Of a stretch of DNA of 64,000 nucleotides, positions 60,937-64,000 are shown one piece after another. Source of the stretch: CAVPJC01 sp963705155 (lineage in GTDB: Bacteria > Chloroflexota > Anaerolineae > Anaerolineales > UBA4823); the NCBI GenBank assembly GCA_963705155.1, contig CAVPJC010000015.1:1-64000 (forward strand), in the 5' to 3' direction. Under the pieces are notes generated by a model, which worked only from the letters and a program-made list of their open reading frames with translations, was not told the origin of the DNA and made no database searches. The position numbers and the translations under genes are program-made. How positions within the stretch are numbered: position 1 is the first letter of the stretch; the number at the start of each line of letters is the position of its first letter.

Positions 60937-63900
60937 TTAAGGCGCAGGCGTTGGCGTTGCCTCGTCGGGAGGCGGGATTTCGGCGCCGGGTGTGGGGGTA
61001 AAAGTGAGCGTGGCCTTGGGGATGTGCGGCGTCACGGTGGGTGTATAAGTGGGTGTAGGCGTAATGGTCGCCGTGGGTGTAGTGGTGGGTGTGGGTGTCA
61101 GGGTTGGCGTTGGCGTGGGCACCTGCAAGTTCAGGCGGATCTCAAGCTTTGCGTGGGTATCTTCACTGCTGTGCAGGTAAAGCCGGAGGGTGATCACACC
61201 ACTGGGGATTTCTGCCAGGTCCCAGGTGAAGATTTTCTCCACCTCTTTGGCCGGGCTTTCATCTTTCTCCAACACTTCCCATTCCAGCGGGTCTTCGCCC
61301 AGGCCATATTCCAATTGCCAGTAATCGAAATTTTCCGTGGCATCTGCCCGTGCGAAAATCTCCAGCGGGCTGGTTGAGATGGTATCGCCATCTTCAGGAT
61401 TGCCAAAATCCAACCGGGGTCGTGGGTCGTCGGAGCGGCACTCGCGCTCCGGGGTGAAGGTGATTGGCTTGCTGAAACCCATCTCCTCGGCCCAGGCTTC
61501 ACCCGCGGGTTCTCTGCGGATCCATCTGCGGGCAAAGGTGTCTGACACGTTGAGCACAAAGCGCTCGTCGGTGAACTGGTCACATTCATTTGAAGCGCGC
61601 AAACCTGTCCAGGTATCCACTTCGATCTTCTGCCAGAGATCTTCTTCTTTGGGGAGGGGCGGCTGGTCGGCGGCAAAAAGCTCATTGCGCTGGGTGGGGC
61701 ACCATTCGGATGGCAGGGTGCCGGAGATATCGCAGATCAGCTTTTCTACCACGCTGGCCGGGCGGCTGAAAGGCGTGGGGTTGCCGCCGGTGATGGCTTG
61801 AATGGATGCCTGCATAAATTCGGCCCAGATGGGCGCTGCGCCGGTGACGCCGCTGATATCGACCATGGGGGAGTAATCGGCGTTGCCCACCCACACGCCC
61901 ACGGCAATATCGGGGGTGTAGCCCATGGTCCAGTTATCACGAAAGTCGTTGGTGGTGCCGGTCTTGACAGCAGCCTGGAAGGGCAGGTTAAGCACCGAGT
62001 TGGGCCCAAAAGCGGGTGTGCGGGCAGCGTTATCCGACAGGATGGATGAGATCAGGAAAGCGTGCTCGGGGCGCAGGGTCTGTTCGCCGGCAGGCGGCTG
62101 GTACTCGTAAACCAGGTTGCCATTAAAATCTTCAATACGGGTGATGGCCACCGGGGGAATGCGCCTGCCGCCATTGGCAAAAATGGCGTAGGCGCCGGTC
62201 ATTTCCAGCAGGGTCACATCGCCGCCGCCCAGGGTGAGAGAGAGGCCATAATCGGGCCGGGCCAGGGTGGTGATCCCCATGCGGCGGGCAAACGCCAAAA
62301 AGCCATCCTGGCTGGGGGTGTTGGGGTCGTCGTAGATGCCGACAAACTGCAGGGTTTTCACCGCCGGAATATTATATGAATTTGCCAGGGCATAGCGGAC
62401 GGTCACCGGGCCATGGTAGCGGTCATCGTAATTGACCGGTTTGTAAACCGGGCCCGGGTCATCCGGGCGGCCCGAGGGGGTGAATTCGGAGGCCACATCC
62501 CAGATCAGCGTGGATGGCGTCCAGCCTTTTTCGAAGGCAGCCGTGTAGGTGAGCGGTTTAATGGAAGAACCCGGCTGCCGTGGGCTGATCGCCATATTCA
62601 CCTGTCCGGCGATGGCATCGTTGTAGAAATCAGCTGAACCCACCATTGCCAGGATCTCGCCGGTAGCCGGGCGGATAGCTACCAGGGCGCCATCGGTGGC
62701 CCGGCGATCTTTCAGGTTGTTTATCTGCTGCAGAACCGTGCGCTCGGCAAGGTCTTGCAAGCCCGGGTCGAGCGTGGTGTATACCGAGAAGCCGGAACGG
62801 TAGATGGTTTGGGGGTCGTACTGTGCTTCCAGCAGAGTGCGAATGTAGTTAACCCAGTGCGGGTGGCGGATCTGCACATCTGGGCGGTGGAAGGTGTAAT
62901 TTTTAAGCTCGTTGGCAGCGGTGGCAGCCGCGACCGGGTCCATGCAGACGGGCTGAGGGCTGTTGCTCACGGCAATGCAGCCTTTTTCCTGGCTGTCTTG
63001 ATACATCAATACCAGAACGTCTTCCTGGCGTTTGAGGGTCAGATCGGGGTTGGTGTACACATCGTACACCGCTGGAGCCTGTGGCAGGCCTGCCAGGAAA
63101 GACGCCTGGCCCAGGGTCAGGCGGTCGGCAGACGCACCGAAGTAGGTTTGGGCGGCGGCTTCAACACCATAGGCCAGGTTGCCGTAGTAGTTTTCGTTCA
63201 GGTAGAGTTCCAGGATTTCATCTTTGGAATAGACGCGGGTCAGCTCGGCTGCCAGGACTGCCTCGCGGATTTTACGGTTGTAGCTGCGCTCGGAACGTTC
63301 CTCGGGGGTAAAAAGCAGGGTGCGCGCCAGCTGTTGGGTGATGGTAGATGCTCCGGAAGCAATGCCTCCGCCCTGGTAATTTTGCCAGAATGCGCGCAGG
63401 ATGGCGAAAATGTCGAAGCCGGGGTGAGTGTAAAACTCCTTATCCTCGGTGGCAATTGTTGCGGCAACCAGGAAGGGGGAGATTTTACTCAGGGGTACAT
63501 AGGTGCGCCGCCCGGCATTGGGGTCGAGGATTTCGTAGAGCATGTTCCCATTGCGGTCCAGGATGCGGGTGGTTTCAAACTGAGACGCTTTTTCGCGCAG
63601 CTGAGTCTACGTCGGGCAGACTGCTGCGGATTTGCAGGTACTGGAAAACGACAAAAGATGCCCCGCACAGCACACTGAGCACCAACAGGAACAGGCTGGC
63701 AACAAAGAGACGCACGAAGCACCCGATCGCGCGCCTGCCGGTTGCGGGCGGGGGTGGGGGTGGGGGGGCGTACTGCGGCCTACCCTGCGGCGGTGGCGGC
63801 GGTGGGCTTTGAACCACCGGGCGAGGACGCCGGCCTGGTTGTTGTTGGCGATAGGCAACCGGCGAGACGCGGGTGGCATCCACATCGATCTCATCCACCC

Positions 63901-64000
63901 GGCGCGGCAGCGCCATGCCGCGCGTATCCACGGCGGGCGGCGCCCGGCGGGGTGTCCGTTGAGGCGGCGGAGGCTGGGGTGTTGGGTTTGAGCGGGTGGG
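60937..64000 (-). CDS. Bifunctional penicillin-binding protein, PBP1A-like (partial, one frameshift)
   Basis: This cell-wall synthase runs off the right edge and has over 1000 residues. The N-terminal cytoplasmic part is Pro-rich (VQSPPPPPPQGRPQY), then a membrane helix (LFVASLFLLVLSVLCGASFV). A shift near 63605 follows. Transglycosylase motifs are ATEDKEFYTHPGFD and ASGASTITQQLARTLLF. Transpeptidase motifs are the nucleophile SSIK in RQPGSSIKPLTYTAAFE, SYN in ALANSYNIPAV and KTGTT in AAVKTGTTNDF. After about residue 640 comes a Cys-bearing extra part, a fibronectin-like domain, and a tail of (T/P)-rich repeats (TPTPTLTPTPTTTPTATI) typical of Chloroflexota envelope proteins. Confidence 0.92.

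Noticed and set aside
1..64000. tRNA, rRNA or insertion sequence genes
   Set aside because: No cloverleaf with a conserved T-loop, no rRNA text and no transposase motif was seen by eye. A dedicated tRNA scan could still find a missed one.

Overview
The window looks like a chromosomal piece of an anaerobic bacterium of the Chloroflexota, most likely class Anaerolineae. This is an inference from gene content, with no marker gene to prove it. The signs are a GC-rich, gene-dense sequence; an envelope set of HtrA-like protease, YugP-type Zn-peptidase and CtpA-type protease; a PBP1A-like protein with a long Pro/Thr-rich tail; and oxygen-sensitive ferredoxin-linked enzymes (tungsten aldehyde oxidoreductase, fused indolepyruvate oxidoreductase). 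No rRNA, tRNA, CRISPR array or insertion sequence was recognised.

Region 1-8.8 kb (minus strand) is an accessory island of Rhs/YD-repeat fragments. Three successive cassettes each carry a C-terminal piece of Rhs core, a different non-homologous C-terminal domain, and then a small membrane protein or lipoprotein. A fourth core starts at the left edge. This is the layout of an array of displaced polymorphic-toxin tips with candidate immunity genes. From 9 to 22 kb come a secreted RTX-repeat protein, a hemerythrin, a PflX-type radical SAM protein, a lipoprotein, glycerate 2-kinase, an SRAP (YedK/HMCES) protein, a methyltransferase, an EamA transporter, a sphingosine-phosphate-lyase-like PLP enzyme, a sugar kinase, and a WYL regulator divergent from a GyrI-like protein across a perfect inverted repeat.

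From 22 to 26 kb lies a cassette of a LuxR-type HTH protein, a RecA/RadA-like protein without a Walker A motif, a small helical protein and a divergent family-B DNA polymerase. A GAAC-N4-GTTC palindrome sits in the first promoter. From 26 to 42 kb come an APH(6)-like kinase, an aromatic amino acid decarboxylase, an aminotransferase translationally coupled to a fused IorA-IorB, a repeat-bearing beta-lactamase-family protein, envelope proteases, and a CoA-transferase subunit coupled to a HAD phosphatase. From 42 to 50 kb come a DUF5666-like Asn/Asp-rich protein, MutL, HMG-CoA reductase, an acyl-CoA-binding protein, an MDR dehydrogenase, and a signalling cluster (GAF histidine kinase, sirtuin, response regulator fused to a MinD-like ATPase). 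From 50 to 56.5 kb lies TilS and a tungsten/molybdenum cofactor neighbourhood: MoaD, aldehyde ferredoxin oxidoreductase, a probable protoglobin-MoaD fusion, and MoaA. The rest holds a tyrosine recombinase homologue without catalytic residues, a lipoprotein, a MarR-YceI pair, a DUF5519-like protein, a membrane protein and the PBP1A-like protein, which runs off the right edge.

About twenty conserved genes are each readable in two or more frames joined by single-base (occasionally two-base) shifts. The density and placement point to uncorrected sequencing indels rather than mass gene decay. Restored spans are given and the shift positions are stated.
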